Positions 26,121-33,959 of a stretch of DNA of 64,000 nt are shown here, piece by piece. Position numbers and translations under genes: made by a program. The first letter of the stretch is position 1. Each line of letters begins with the position of its first letter. Location of the stretch: contig NZ_FOXI01000002.1 of the NCBI RefSeq assembly GCF_900115675.1, positions 310,001 through 374,000 of the forward strand, written 5' to 3'. Below the pieces are notes generated by a model, which was not told where the DNA came from, did no database searches, and saw nothing but the letters and a program-made list of their open reading frames with translations. This DNA is from Halolamina pelagica. GTDB lineage: Archaea > Halobacteriota > Halobacteria > Halobacteriales > Haloferacaceae.

Positions 26121-26339
26121 CTACCGGCCCGAGAACGTGTCGAACCCGAACACGCGGTGGATCAGACACCGCTGAGTGAGTCCGGTCCCGGTGAACACCA
26201 CGCCGACGACGAGCAACACGGCGCCGACGATCGTTCCGCCGGGAATCGCGTCCAGCAGCGCCGCGACCCCCAGCAGCGCCAGTAGCGGTCCGGCGACGAG
26301 ACGAGCGGTTCGGTCGAATCCGCCGACGTTCTTCTCCAT
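26121..26339 (-). CDS. DUF2892/YgaP-like small membrane protein
   Basis: A 72-residue protein beginning MEKNVGGFDRTARLVAG, the family opening, with two hydrophobic segments near residues 15-33 and 37-55 and the closing GLTQRCLIHRVFGFDT. Bacterial and archaeal DUF2892 domains often accompany or fuse with rhodanese domains, and this one sits 59 bases from the rhodanese-MBL gene, convergent with it. It is probably a membrane partner in sulfur transfer. Start ATG 26339 has a TATA-like box 22-32 bases upstream. Confidence 0.88.
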   Translation of the reverse strand: MEKNVGGFDRTARLVAGPLLALLGVAALLDAIPGGTIVGAVLLVVGVVFTGTGLTQRCLIHRVFGFDTFSGR

Positions 26340-26360
26340 ACTTCGATTCTTCGTGCACTC

Positions 26361-26371
26361 GAGCATAAATG
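26361..26371 (-). promoter_or_regulatory. TATA box for the DUF2892 gene
   Basis: gagcataaatg (CATTTATGCTC on the minus strand) is centred about 27 bases before ATG 26339. Confidence 0.55.
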
Positions 26372-26550
26372 TTCGGCCCGTATTGTGTGGGTAGTTCAAA
26401 ACCCCTCCCGAACGGAGCCCCGGAAGCTACGCGACGGGCGAACAACAGACACTCGATGGGTGCGGTATCTCCCGCTATCTCCGACCGAGTCGGGGGGCGA
26501 CGCTCTTCGCGGCTATGTGCACCACGAGCCAGTATTGCCCAAAGAGTCCA

Positions 26551-26560
26551 AATCTATAAA
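26551..26560 (+). promoter_or_regulatory. TATA box for the thioredoxin gene
   Basis: aatctataaa is centred about 29 bases before ATG 26585. It lies in a 245-base divergent gap (26340-26584) with no other supportable gene, and rules out the longer frame from 26369. Confidence 0.55.
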
Positions 26561-26584
26561 CGGGAGGGGAGCGTAGTACGTCCG

Positions 26585-26941
26585 ATGGCAACCGAACCTT
26601 CGGACGGACACGCCGCTGCGACCGACGAACCGATCTACGTGGACGGGGAGGAGGCGCTGGACCAGATCGTCGCAGGGAACGACGTGGTGCTGGCGGACTT
26701 CTACGCGGACTGGTGTGGCCCGTGTCAGATGCTCGAGCCGGTCGTCGAATCGCTGGCCGAGGAGACCGAGGCCGCGGTGGCGAAAGTCGACGTCGATGCG
26801 AACCAGATGCTCGCGAACGCCTACGGCGTCCGCGGCGTCCCCACGCTCGTCCTGTTCGCCGACGGCGAGCAGGTCGAGGAGATCGTCGGCGTTCAGGGCG
26901 AGGACCAGCTCCGCTCGCTGATCGAGCGCTACGCGAACTGA
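26585..26941 (+). CDS. trxA: Thioredoxin
   Basis: A 118-residue single-domain thioredoxin with the redox site DFYADWCGPCQMLEPVV, the cis-Pro loop RGVPTLVLFADGEQVEEIVG and a roughly 20-residue acidic N-terminal extension common in haloarchaea. It reduces protein disulfides in the cytoplasm. It is divergent from the DUF2892 gene and near the rhodanese-MBL gene, so it may serve persulfide chemistry as well as general redox. Confidence 0.94.
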   Translation: MATEPSDGHAAATDEPIYVDGEEALDQIVAGNDVVLADFYADWCGPCQMLEPVVESLAEETEAAVAKVDVDANQMLANAYGVRGVPTLVLFADGEQVEEIVGVQGEDQLRSLIERYAN

Positions 26942-27007
26942 TCGCCCGTACTGAAACAGCGAGCCGTCACCGGGACGGCTCGACGCGGTAAGCGGCGGCC
27001 GGATGGA

Positions 27008-28183
27008 CTACCGGCCGAGCTCTTCTTCCGCCGTTTCGACGCCCGTAGTCGTCGCCACGTCGACGCCCACCTCCTCGAACGCCTCGCCGATCGTCCGGAT
27101 CCCGCGGAGCAGCTGCTCGTCGGTGATGGTCCCCATGTTGCTCACCCGGAAGATCTCGCCGCCGAGGTGGGCCTGCCCGCCCGAGATCGAGACCCCCCGA
27201 TCCGACACGGCGTCGAAGAACGCCCCGCTGTCGTCGTCGCGGGCGCCCTCCGGGAGTTCGATCGCGGTCAGCGTGTTCGAGTAGTCGGTCGCGTCGTTCA
27301 GCGCCGGGAAGGAGTCGAGCCCCATCGCCCACATCGCCTCCCGGAACGCCGTCGACTGCCGACGGTGGCGAGCGATCCGCTCGGCCATCCCTTCGGCCTC
27401 GATCTCCTCGACGGCGACTGCGAGCCCGCGGAACAGCGGGACGGCGCTGGTGAAGGGCGTCTGGTGTTGGTCCGCCTTCCGGCTGTGCCAGTCCAGATCC
27501 TCGTAGAACGGGGCCGACTCACCGTCGATGCGAGCGTCGACGCCGTCGGCGACGTAGAGCGCGGAGACGCCCGGCGGCGCGGCGAGTGCCTTCTGCCCGT
27601 CCGTGACCGCGATGTCGACCCCCCAGTCGTCGATCCGGAACTCGTCGCCGCCGATCGAGGTGACGCCGTCGACGACGAACCGGGCGTCGTGGTCGTCGGC
27701 GATCTCGCCGATCTCCTCGACGGGATTGAGGAGGCCGGTACTGGTCTCGTTGTGGACGACCGTCACGACCGCCGTCCCGTCGCTCACCGCGTCGGCGACG
27801 GCGTCGAGGTCGACCGGGTCCCCCCAGTCGAACTCGACGGGCGTGACCTCGCAGTGGCGCTCGGCGATGCGCTTGAACCGCCGGCCGAACTTCCCGTTCA
27901 CGACCGCGACGAGTTCGTCGTCCTCGTCGACGAGGTTCGCGACCGCGGCCTCCATCCCCATCGTCGCAGTCCCGTTCAGGATCAGCGCCTCGCCGCCGCT
28001 CGCGGTGGCGGACTCGTCGAGCGTCGACCGCTCGAACACGTACTCGAGGCCGTCCTGTGCGCGCTCGTAGACCGCCTCGAACGCGGCCGAGCGGTGGGAG
28101 ACCATCGGCTCGCTCATGGCCTCGCGCGCCGCCTCGCTCATCGGTACCGGCCCCGGGTTGAGCAGCAGGAAGTCGTCTCGCAT
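27008..28183 (-). CDS. Class V aminotransferase (alanine-glyoxylate/serine-pyruvate type)
   Basis: A 391-residue PLP enzyme. LLLNPGPVPMSEAAREAM is the family start, ILNGTATMGMEAAVANLV contacts PLP phosphate, VTVVHNETSTGLLNP and RFVVDGVTSIGGDEFRID hold the PLP Asp, and the Schiff-base Lys is in VTDGQKALAAPPGVSAL. Family members use serine, alanine, glyoxylate or phosphoserine. Archaea lacking SerC often use such a class V enzyme for phosphoserine, and serA and serB lie 3-5 kb upstream, so it is a candidate for that step; this is inference. Confidence 0.9.
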   Translation of the reverse strand: MRDDFLLLNPGPVPMSEAAREAMSEPMVSHRSAAFEAVYERAQDGLEYVFERSTLDESATASGGEALILNGTATMGMEAAVANLVDEDDELVAVVNGKFGRRFKRIAERHCEVTPVEFDWGDPVDLDAVADAVSDGTAVVTVVHNETSTGLLNPVEEIGEIADDHDARFVVDGVTSIGGDEFRIDDWGVDIAVTDGQKALAAPPGVSALYVADGVDARIDGESAPFYEDLDWHSRKADQHQTPFTSAVPLFRGLAVAVEEIEAEGMAERIARHRRQSTAFREAMWAMGLDSFPALNDATDYSNTLTAIELPEGARDDDSGAFFDAVSDRGVSISGGQAHLGGEIFRVSNMGTITDEQLLRGIRTIGEAFEEVGVDVATTTGVETAEEELGR

Positions 28184-28203
28184 GTGTGGGCCTCCGCCGC
28201 GGT

Positions 28204-28215
28204 GGTGTTAAGCCC
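28204..28215 (-). promoter_or_regulatory. TATA-like box for the class V aminotransferase gene
   Basis: ggtgttaagccc (GGGCTTAACACC on the minus strand) is centred about 26 bases before ATG 28183, on one side of a 113-base divergent gap. Confidence 0.45.
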
Positions 28216-28264
28216 CTCGTTCGTGTGGTGGTGTATCGCACACGGCTCTGACGGGGCGCCGATA

Positions 28265-28275
28265 GAGCAAAAACC
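28265..28275 (+). promoter_or_regulatory. TATA-like box for the thiamine-binding protein gene
   Basis: gagcaaaaacc is centred about 27 bases before ATG 28297, on the other side of the same divergent gap. Confidence 0.4.
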
Positions 28276-28296
28276 GCTCGCCCCGTACGGTGGGGC

Positions 28297-28608
28297 ATGA
28301 CCGTCGTCGCGTTCCTCTCAGTCGCACCGGCGACCGACGAGTCGATGAGCCCCGAAGTCGCGAAGGCCGTCGCGGCGCTCGACGACTTCGACGTGTCCTA
28401 CGAGACCACGCCGATGGGGACCACCATCGAGGCCGACACGATCGACGAGGTGTTCGCCGCCGCGCAGGCCGCCCACGAGGCCGTCGACGGCGACCGCGTG
28501 AGCACGTTCCTCAAGATCGACGACAAGCGGACCAGCGACGCCGACGCGGGGTCGAAGGTCGCGTCGGTCGAGCGCGAGTTGGGCCGGGAAGCGCGAAAGG
28601 ACGCCTGA
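28297..28608 (+). CDS. MTH1187-family thiamine-binding protein
   Basis: A 103-residue protein of the MTH1187/YkoF superfamily. It opens TVVAFLSVAPATDESMSPEV, has the central YETTPMGTTIEADTIDEVF and the late RVSTFLKIDDKRTSDADAGSK. Family members form a ferredoxin-like fold that binds thiamine or hydroxymethylpyrimidine. It lies 51 bases upstream of mch on the same strand, but mch has its own TATA-like box. Confidence 0.88.
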   Translation: MTVVAFLSVAPATDESMSPEVAKAVAALDDFDVSYETTPMGTTIEADTIDEVFAAAQAAHEAVDGDRVSTFLKIDDKRTSDADAGSKVASVERELGREARKDA

Positions 28609-28630
28609 CCGCGAGCACGGGACTGAAAAC

Positions 28631-28640
28631 CCTTTACGCG
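28631..28640 (+). promoter_or_regulatory. TATA-like box for mch
   Basis: cctttacgcg is centred about 25 bases before ATG 28660, leaderless spacing. Confidence 0.45.
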
Positions 28641-28659
28641 GGGACGCGGGAGTACGCGT

Positions 28660-29595
28660 ATGGAGAGTATCAACCGGATGGCGGTCGAGCTCGTCGACGA
28701 GGCGCTCGACTTCGCCGACGAGCTCAACGTCACGCCCTACGAACTCGACTCGGGCGCGACCGTGCTCGACTTCGGCGTCGAGGTCGACGGCGGCGTCGAG
28801 GCGGGCGTGCTGCTGGCTGAGATCCAGACCGCGGGGCTGGCGACGATCACGACCCGGACCGGCCGGGTCGACGGCGCGCCCGTCCCGCACGTCGAACTGT
28901 CGACCGACCACCCCGGCGTCGCCCTGCTCTGCTCGCAGAAGGCGGGCTGGGAACTGGACTTCGAGTTCTACGACGGGCTCGGCTCCGGCCCGGCCCGCGC
29001 GCTGGTCGGGCAGGAGACCGAGTTCGAGGCGGTGGGCTACTACGACGAGTTCGACCTGACCGTCCTCGCGGTCGAGAGCATCGACCTCCCCGACGAGCGG
29101 GTCGCGAGCCACGTCGCCGACCTCGCGGGCGTCGAGGAGAGCGGCGTGTTCCTGCCGACGTTCGCGCTGGGCTCGATCTCCGGTTCCGTCGCCGCCGGCG
29201 CACGCGCACCCGAGTCGGCTGTCTGGCAGCTGTTCGAGGCCGGGTACGACCCCGACGACGTGCTCTCGGTCTCCGGGAGCGCGCCGGTCGCCCCGGTGGG
29301 CTACGACGAGAGCGAGGCGATGGCCCGCACCAACGACGCGCTGGCCTACGGCGGCGAGGTCCACCTCACCGTCGCCCGCGACGACGAGGACGCGTTCGAG
29401 GCCATCATCTCGACCGCCGGCGAGGAGTTCGGCGAACCCTTCGCCGAGATCTTCGCCGCCCACGACTGGGACTTCGAAGCGCTGCCTGAGTCGGTGTTCG
29501 GCCCCGCCGCCGTCACCGTCGACGTGGTCGACGGGCCGACCTACCGCTTCGGCGAGCGGAACGAGACGCTCCTCGCGGAGAGCTTCGGCTTCTGA
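28660..29595 (+). CDS. mch: Methenyltetrahydromethanopterin cyclohydrolase
   Basis: A 311-residue enzyme clearly of the Mch family: SINRMAVELVDEALDFADEL at the start, the LSTDHPGVALLCSQKAGW block, FYDGLGSGPARALVG, and SGSAPVAPVGYDESEAMART near the end. In methanogens it interconverts methenyl- and formyl-H4MPT. Haloarchaea use folate-type carriers and retain Mch for one-carbon supply to purine and thymidylate synthesis (established knowledge for the group). The next gene starts 4 bases after the stop, so they probably form an operon. Confidence 0.94.
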   Translation: MESINRMAVELVDEALDFADELNVTPYELDSGATVLDFGVEVDGGVEAGVLLAEIQTAGLATITTRTGRVDGAPVPHVELSTDHPGVALLCSQKAGWELDFEFYDGLGSGPARALVGQETEFEAVGYYDEFDLTVLAVESIDLPDERVASHVADLAGVEESGVFLPTFALGSISGSVAAGARAPESAVWQLFEAGYDPDDVLSVSGSAPVAPVGYDESEAMARTNDALAYGGEVHLTVARDDEDAFEAIISTAGEEFGEPFAEIFAAHDWDFEALPESVFGPAAVTVDVVDGPTYRFGERNETLLAESFGF

Positions 29596-29598
29596 GGC

Positions 29599-30105
29599 AT
29601 GCGGCTCAAGCCGCTCCCCGAACTGCCCGCGGACCTCGAGGACCGGACCGTCTTCGACGCCGTCGCCGCCGCGCAGTCGGCGGTGCCGCTGGTCCCGGGC
29701 ACCGAGAACGACTGCTGTGCCCGCCTGATGCGCCGCGAGGGCTACGGGAGCCGTGACGTGGCGCGGTCGTGGCTCACGTTCCTCCGCGCGCTGGAGCTGG
29801 CCGAGGAGACCGACGCCGGGTTCAAGCGGACCGACCACGACCCGACCCCGGGGAACGTGCGCGAGTCGTTCCGCGAGCGCGTGTTCGGGGCACCGGAGAC
29901 CCTGGCGGTGCTTCGGGAGGCGGAAGAACCACTCACCGCCGGGACCGTGTTCGATCGCCTGCGCGAGACGGTTCCGGGCTGGGAGCGCCACCGCCGGAAC
30001 TCGTGGGTGGACCACTGGGAGGCACGGACGGAACGACTGCTCGACTGGCTGGTGCTGCTCGATCTCGCCGACCGCGCTGACGACGGGTACATCGCGACCG
30101 ACTAG
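29599..30105 (+). CDS. Conserved haloarchaeal protein of unknown function, in operon with mch
   Basis: A 168-residue soluble protein, mostly alpha-helical, without a signal peptide. Notable points are ENDCCARLMRREGYGSRDVARSW with a vicinal Cys pair and a helix-turn-helix-like spacing, and GTVFDRLRETVPGWERHRR, which looks like a winged-helix recognition segment. That suggests a DNA-binding or regulatory role but I cannot name the family. It starts 4 bases after mch, so translation is probably coupled. Its stop shares CTAG with the convergent membrane-protein gene. Confidence 0.8.
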   Translation: MRLKPLPELPADLEDRTVFDAVAAAQSAVPLVPGTENDCCARLMRREGYGSRDVARSWLTFLRALELAEETDAGFKRTDHDPTPGNVRESFRERVFGAPETLAVLREAEEPLTAGTVFDRLRETVPGWERHRRNSWVDHWEARTERLLDWLVLLDLADRADDGYIATD

Positions 30106-30503
30106 CGCGGGTCCCCGTCGACCGCCTCCCGCCCGAGCACGAGCGCGCGGGCCGCGGTCCCGCCCAGGTACGTCGCGGCTGCGCCGCTGCCGACCGTGAG
30201 CATCGACGCCACATCGAGCGTGAGCAGCAGCGCGACAGTGCCGACACCCATCGCGGTGCCGATACCGCTCTCGCCCAGCGCCAGGAGCGCTCGCGTCCGG
30301 AGCCGATCGACGCGCGAGAGTGCCGGGTACGCGCCAGCCAGGAGCAGGGGCATGCCGACGCCCAGGCCGACGACGACGGCGTACGGTTCGGCGTCGACGA
30401 CCCCCCTCCCGTCCAGGAGGAGCTGGACGATCGCAGTCGCGCCCGCGGTGAGCAGGACGCCGCCGCCGAACAGCGCCAGCCGTCGCTTCGCGGTCGGCTC
30501 CAT
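30102..30503 (-). CDS. Four-helix membrane protein of unknown function
   Basis: A 133-residue protein with hydrophobic segments near residues 8-29, 39-59, 68-87 and 91-115 and short polar ends. The N-terminus MEPTAKRRLALFGGG is basic, consistent with an inside start. I do not recognise the family. The stop overlaps the convergent upstream gene by four bases. The gene follows the GTPBP1-like gene on the same strand after a 45-base gap. Confidence 0.75.
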   Translation of the reverse strand: MEPTAKRRLALFGGGVLLTAGATAIVQLLLDGRGVVDAEPYAVVVGLGVGMPLLLAGAYPALSRVDRLRTRALLALGESGIGTAMGVGTVALLLTLDVASMLTVGSGAAATYLGGTAARALVLGREAVDGDPR

Positions 30504-30548
30504 CGCTTCGGAGGTTACCGGCCGGCGCGAAAAGCGTTCGGGCTCGCC

Positions 30549-32207
30549 TCACTCCGTCTCGATCGACCTGACAGTCCCGACGCCCTTGCTCCGGCCCTCG
30601 CGGAAGACGAACCGCTGGCCCGCCTCGACCAGGTAGGGGTGGAACTTGAACCGGATCGTGGTCCGGCCGTTGTCACCCGGGAGCAGGTGCCCGCCCTCCG
30701 GCGTGAAGATCGCGGCCTCGCTCAGGGTCTCGAGGTGGACGACCGGCTCGTACCCCTCGCCGATCTTGGTCGGGTGGTTCAGCACGACCACCTCGGCCTC
30801 GAACTCGCGCACCGGCTGCGGGTCGGCGTCGCGAGGGACCAGCGCCATCCCGCGCTCGATCTCCGACTCCTCGACGCCCTTCAGCGCGATCCCCACGATC
30901 TGGCCCGCGCTGGCCTGATCGACGCGGTGGTAGTGCATCTCGATCGAGCGCGCCTCGACCTCCCGGAAGCTCCCGTCGGCCATCGGACCGAGCAGGAGCT
31001 CGTCGCCGGCCTCGACCGTGCCCGCGTTGACCGTCCCGGAGGCGACGGCGCCGACCCCGGTGACGCTGTAGGAGCGGTCGACGTACATCCGGAACGGCGC
31101 GTCGGCGTCGGACTCGCGCTTGGGCAGCGCCTCGAACAGCGTGTCGAGGTCGTCGAGCCCCGCGCCCGAGACCGCGCTCGTCCGGAGTATCGGGACCGTG
31201 GTGCCGATCTCCTCGATCGCGGCGTCGACGCCGTGGCGCGCGACGGGGAGGGGCGTCTCGCCGACCTCGCGGAGCATCGCCTCGACCTCGTCCTCGACTA
31301 CCTCCACGCGCTCGTCGCCCACGGCGTCGACCTTGGTGATCGCGACCATCGTCGGCAGTTCGGTCGCGAGCAGGATGCCGAGGTGTTCCCGGGTCGTCTT
31401 GGTCGGCCCGTCGTCGGCCGCGACCGCGAGCAGGCCGTAGTCGAGTTTCTGCCCGACGATCCCGCGGATCGTGGTGCGGAGCCACGGCTCGTGGCCGACG
31501 GTGTCGACGAAGCTGACGAGCCGGTCGGCCTCCCGGACCACGCGAGCGCGGTCGCTCTTGCGGTCGGGGTTGTCCATCCGGACCGGGGCGTCCTCGTCGT
31601 CGAAACCGTAGACGGCGTAGGAGAGGTCCGCGGAGAGCCCCCGCTCGACCTCGTGGGGCTGCACGTCGAGGAACGACCGCGTGCCGCCCTGGCCGTCGTC
31701 GCGCTCGCCGGTGACGAGCGTGCCGACGAGCGTGGACTTCCCGTGATCGACGTGGCCCGCGGTGCCGACGACGACGTGTTCGTCGTCGTCCTCCCGGTCG
31801 AGCATCGCGCCCTCACGGAGCGTGGCGACGCCGACGAGGCCGTCCTGGTCGCCCACATCACCAGGTTCTACCTGGTTGCCAGAGGAGCTCTGCTCCTCGA
31901 TGCCCCACGTCTCCACGTCCTCGATGTGGGCGTCGGCCTCCTCGGCCAGCAGGGAGAGCACGTCCATCGACTCCGAGAACGCCTCGGGGGAGATCCCCGC
32001 GATCGCGCCGTCGTCGTCGACGCCGACGACGTACGTCGCCTCACCGTCGCCAGAGAGCACGCGGTGGCGGAGTTGGGCGGCCAGCGACTCCATCCGACCG
32101 TCCGCGAGGTGGGTGTCGCGGGTGAGCCGCGTCTTGAACTCGATCGGGCCACCCTCCTCCTCGCCGCGCTCCAGGGCCCGCCGGAGCGGGGCCCGGTCTG
32201 CGCTCAT
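30549..32207 (-). CDS. GTPBP1/GTPBP2-type translational GTPase
   Basis: A 552-residue EF-Tu-like GTPase. G1 is VVVGTAGHVDHGKSTLVG, G3 is FVDTVGHEPWLRT, and G4 is VAITKVDAVG. Two beta-barrel domains follow (YVDRSYSVTGVGAVASGTVN and the C-terminal PEGGHLLPGDNGRTTIRFKF). The first 95 residues hold RHRVLSGDGEATYVVGVDDD, which matches the N-terminal domain of eukaryotic GTPBP1 in pattern. GTPBP1-family proteins act on ribosomes or mRNA turnover; the archaeal role is poorly known. The TATA box at 32231-32240 supports ATG 32207. Confidence 0.9.
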   Translation of the reverse strand: MSADRAPLRRALERGEEEGGPIEFKTRLTRDTHLADGRMESLAAQLRHRVLSGDGEATYVVGVDDDGAIAGISPEAFSESMDVLSLLAEEADAHIEDVETWGIEEQSSSGNQVEPGDVGDQDGLVGVATLREGAMLDREDDDEHVVVGTAGHVDHGKSTLVGTLVTGERDDGQGGTRSFLDVQPHEVERGLSADLSYAVYGFDDEDAPVRMDNPDRKSDRARVVREADRLVSFVDTVGHEPWLRTTIRGIVGQKLDYGLLAVAADDGPTKTTREHLGILLATELPTMVAITKVDAVGDERVEVVEDEVEAMLREVGETPLPVARHGVDAAIEEIGTTVPILRTSAVSGAGLDDLDTLFEALPKRESDADAPFRMYVDRSYSVTGVGAVASGTVNAGTVEAGDELLLGPMADGSFREVEARSIEMHYHRVDQASAGQIVGIALKGVEESEIERGMALVPRDADPQPVREFEAEVVVLNHPTKIGEGYEPVVHLETLSEAAIFTPEGGHLLPGDNGRTTIRFKFHPYLVEAGQRFVFREGRSKGVGTVRSIETE

Positions 32208-32230
32208 GAGGCGGGGTAGGCGCCGCGGAC

Positions 32231-32240
32231 GATATATGCC
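32231..32240 (-). promoter_or_regulatory. TATA box for the GTPBP1-like gene
   Basis: gatatatgcc (GGCATATATC on the minus strand) is centred 28 bases before ATG 32207. It lies in a 284-base divergent gap (32208-32491) ahead of the HxlR gene; short G+C-rich frames there look spurious. Confidence 0.6.
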
Positions 32241-32491
32241 TTTTCGTGTCGTGTCTCACCATGCCACGGGCCGGTGTCGCACGGCATCGACGCCGACGGA
32301 ACCGAGAGTGGCAACCCGCGGTGGGGGTGGCAGAACCGACGCGGGTTCGACGCGCTGCGAACGGCTCGACGGACGCGACGAGCGCGTCGCCGCCGAGGCC
32401 GGAGGACCGAACGAGCCGGGAGGTGCGCCGACCGGCGAGTGTCTTCCCCAGGGGAAGCCGTTATTGCTGTCGGCGTACAACCGGGTAACAG

Positions 32492-32860
32492 ATGTCCACC
32501 GATATCGAGGAAGCCGGGGCGGCCTTGGAGAGTCAGGCCGACGACGTCTGTCCGGTCGTCGACGCCGTCGAACAGATCGGTTCCCAGTGGCGGCTCGTCG
32601 TGCTCCACGACCTGACGGACGGGGAGAAACGGTTCAACGAGCTCAAGCGGTCGACCGAGGCCAACGCCCGCACGCTCTCGCGCGTGCTCGACGACCTACA
32701 GGAGTCGGGGTTCGTCGAACGCCGCCTCGAGGAGGACACGCCGGTCGCGACCTACTACTCGCTGACCGGGAAAGGCGAGTCGCTGGCGCCCGTCTTCGAC
32801 GAGATCGAGTCGTGGGCCAACGAGTGGATGGAGAGCTGTCAGGCCGCGACAGACGACTAG
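32492..32860 (+). CDS. HxlR-family winged-helix transcriptional regulator
   Basis: A 122-residue regulator. CPVVDAVEQIGSQWRLVVLH is the HxlR opening, RFNELKRSTEANARTLSRVL is the recognition helix region, and DLQESGFVERRLEEDTPVAT is the wing. The Cys near residue 20 is the position that senses electrophiles in some HxlR proteins such as HypR, though redox sensing here is unproven. The convergent histidine kinase gene shares its CTAG stop region, so antisense overlap is minimal. Confidence 0.9.
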   Translation: MSTDIEEAGAALESQADDVCPVVDAVEQIGSQWRLVVLHDLTDGEKRFNELKRSTEANARTLSRVLDDLQESGFVERRLEEDTPVATYYSLTGKGESLAPVFDEIESWANEWMESCQAATDD

Positions 32861-33834
32861 TCGGTCCTGACCTCGACGCGCGCGCCGCCGTCGGTGGTCG
32901 CTCCGATCTCCCAGCCGTGGGCGTCGGCGATCCGCCGGACGATGCCGAGCCCCGCGCCCTGCCCGCCGTCGGTGGAGTAGCCCCACGCGAACGGGTCGCC
33001 GCCGCCGAACCCCGGGCCGTCGTCGACGACGGCGAACCCGGCGTCGGTGTCGATCACGCGGACGGTCACGCCCGCGCCGGCGTCGGTCCCGCCGTCCGTG
33101 GTGCCGTGCTCGACGCTGTTGCGGATCAGGTTCTCGAGGAGTAGCGTCACCAGCTCCGGCTCGCCCCGTACGCTCCCGTCGGCGTCGACGTGGATCGACG
33201 CGTCGGGGGCCCGGACGCGAGACGCGGCGTCCTCGCCGGCCGTATCGAGCGGAACCGGTTCGGGATCGTCGACCTCGCCGGCGGCGATGGCTTCGGCCTC
33301 GTCGGCCAGTCCCTCGAGCCGATCCAGCGCGTTCCGCAATTGCTCGACCGTCGGCCCCTCGAGCGAGTCGACCGCGAGTCGGGCCGCACTGAGGTGGTTC
33401 CGGAGCTCGTGGGAGACGGTCTCGCCGTAGGACGCCAGCGGGTCGTGTTCGACCGCGGGCTCCGCCGCCGTGGCCGTCGCCGCGAGCAGCCGCTGTCGGA
33501 TCACCGACGCGGCCGCCTCGGCGCCCGCGGGCGCCTGTTCGACGCCCGGCGGGAGCTGGCGGGTTTTCGATCCCACGAACACCCCCGGGAGTTGGTGTCC
33601 CCGGCGCGCGGCGGCCCCGAACACGTCGCGGGGGCCCCAATCGCCGCCGTCGACGACGACCAACAGGTCGACCGCCACCGCATCGAGCGTGGCGAGCGCC
33701 TCGGGTGCTGATGCGGCCCGCGTCGCGTCGACGCCGTCGGCCGCGAGCGTGCGCACGAGCGCCGCCGCTCTGTCGCCGTTCCCGAGAACGAGAACGCGAC
33801 GGTCGGCGAGCGACGACTCGTGAGTCCGCGTCAC
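32857..33834 (-). CDS. Soluble histidine kinase with a receiver-like N-terminal domain
   Basis: A 325-residue protein with no membrane segment. Residues about 10-115 resemble a response-regulator fold (RRVLVLGNGDRAAALVRTLA, DLLVVVDGGDWGPRDVF), but whether its Asp works as a phosphoacceptor is unclear. The HisKA dimerisation helix holds YGETVSHELRNHLSAARLAV with the phospho-His. The ATPase domain has the N-box LLENLIRNSVEHG, G1 VVDDGPGFGGGDP and G2 GYSTDGGQGAGLGIVRRIAD. The start is GTG 33834: a TATA-like box at 33858-33867 lies 24-33 bases upstream, inside the longer frame from 33936. Its input signal and partner regulator are unknown. Confidence 0.88.
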   Translation of the reverse strand: MTRTHESSLADRRVLVLGNGDRAAALVRTLAADGVDATRAASAPEALATLDAVAVDLLVVVDGGDWGPRDVFGAAARRGHQLPGVFVGSKTRQLPPGVEQAPAGAEAAASVIRQRLLAATATAAEPAVEHDPLASYGETVSHELRNHLSAARLAVDSLEGPTVEQLRNALDRLEGLADEAEAIAAGEVDDPEPVPLDTAGEDAASRVRAPDASIHVDADGSVRGEPELVTLLLENLIRNSVEHGTTDGGTDAGAGVTVRVIDTDAGFAVVDDGPGFGGGDPFAWGYSTDGGQGAGLGIVRRIADAHGWEIGATTDGGARVEVRTD

Positions 33835-33857
33835 ACGGGTGTGTTTGCGCCCGTCCT

Positions 33858-33867
33858 GAATAAACGC
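33858..33867 (-). promoter_or_regulatory. TATA box that fixes the histidine kinase start
   Basis: gaataaacgc (GCGTTTATTC on the minus strand) is centred about 28 bases before GTG 33834 and overlaps the coding sequence of the longer alternative start, which makes the shorter protein more likely. Confidence 0.55.
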
Positions 33868-33959
33868 TCGCTCTGAATCCGTGATCTGATAACCGAACCG
33901 TGCGGCGTGTTCACGTGGGTTCGGAACACGTTTCACGCCGCGGTGTCCACGCCGACGCC

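Noticed and set aside
26340-26584. Search for a tRNA or riboswitch in the larger intergenic gaps
   Set aside because: I looked in the 245-284-base gaps for a T-loop motif (GGTTCRAATCC-like) and paired stems and saw none.
32246-32488. An 80-codon frame in the gap before the HxlR gene
   Set aside because: Arg-rich with no recognisable start signal; it overlaps the GTPBP1 promoter and looks like chance openness.
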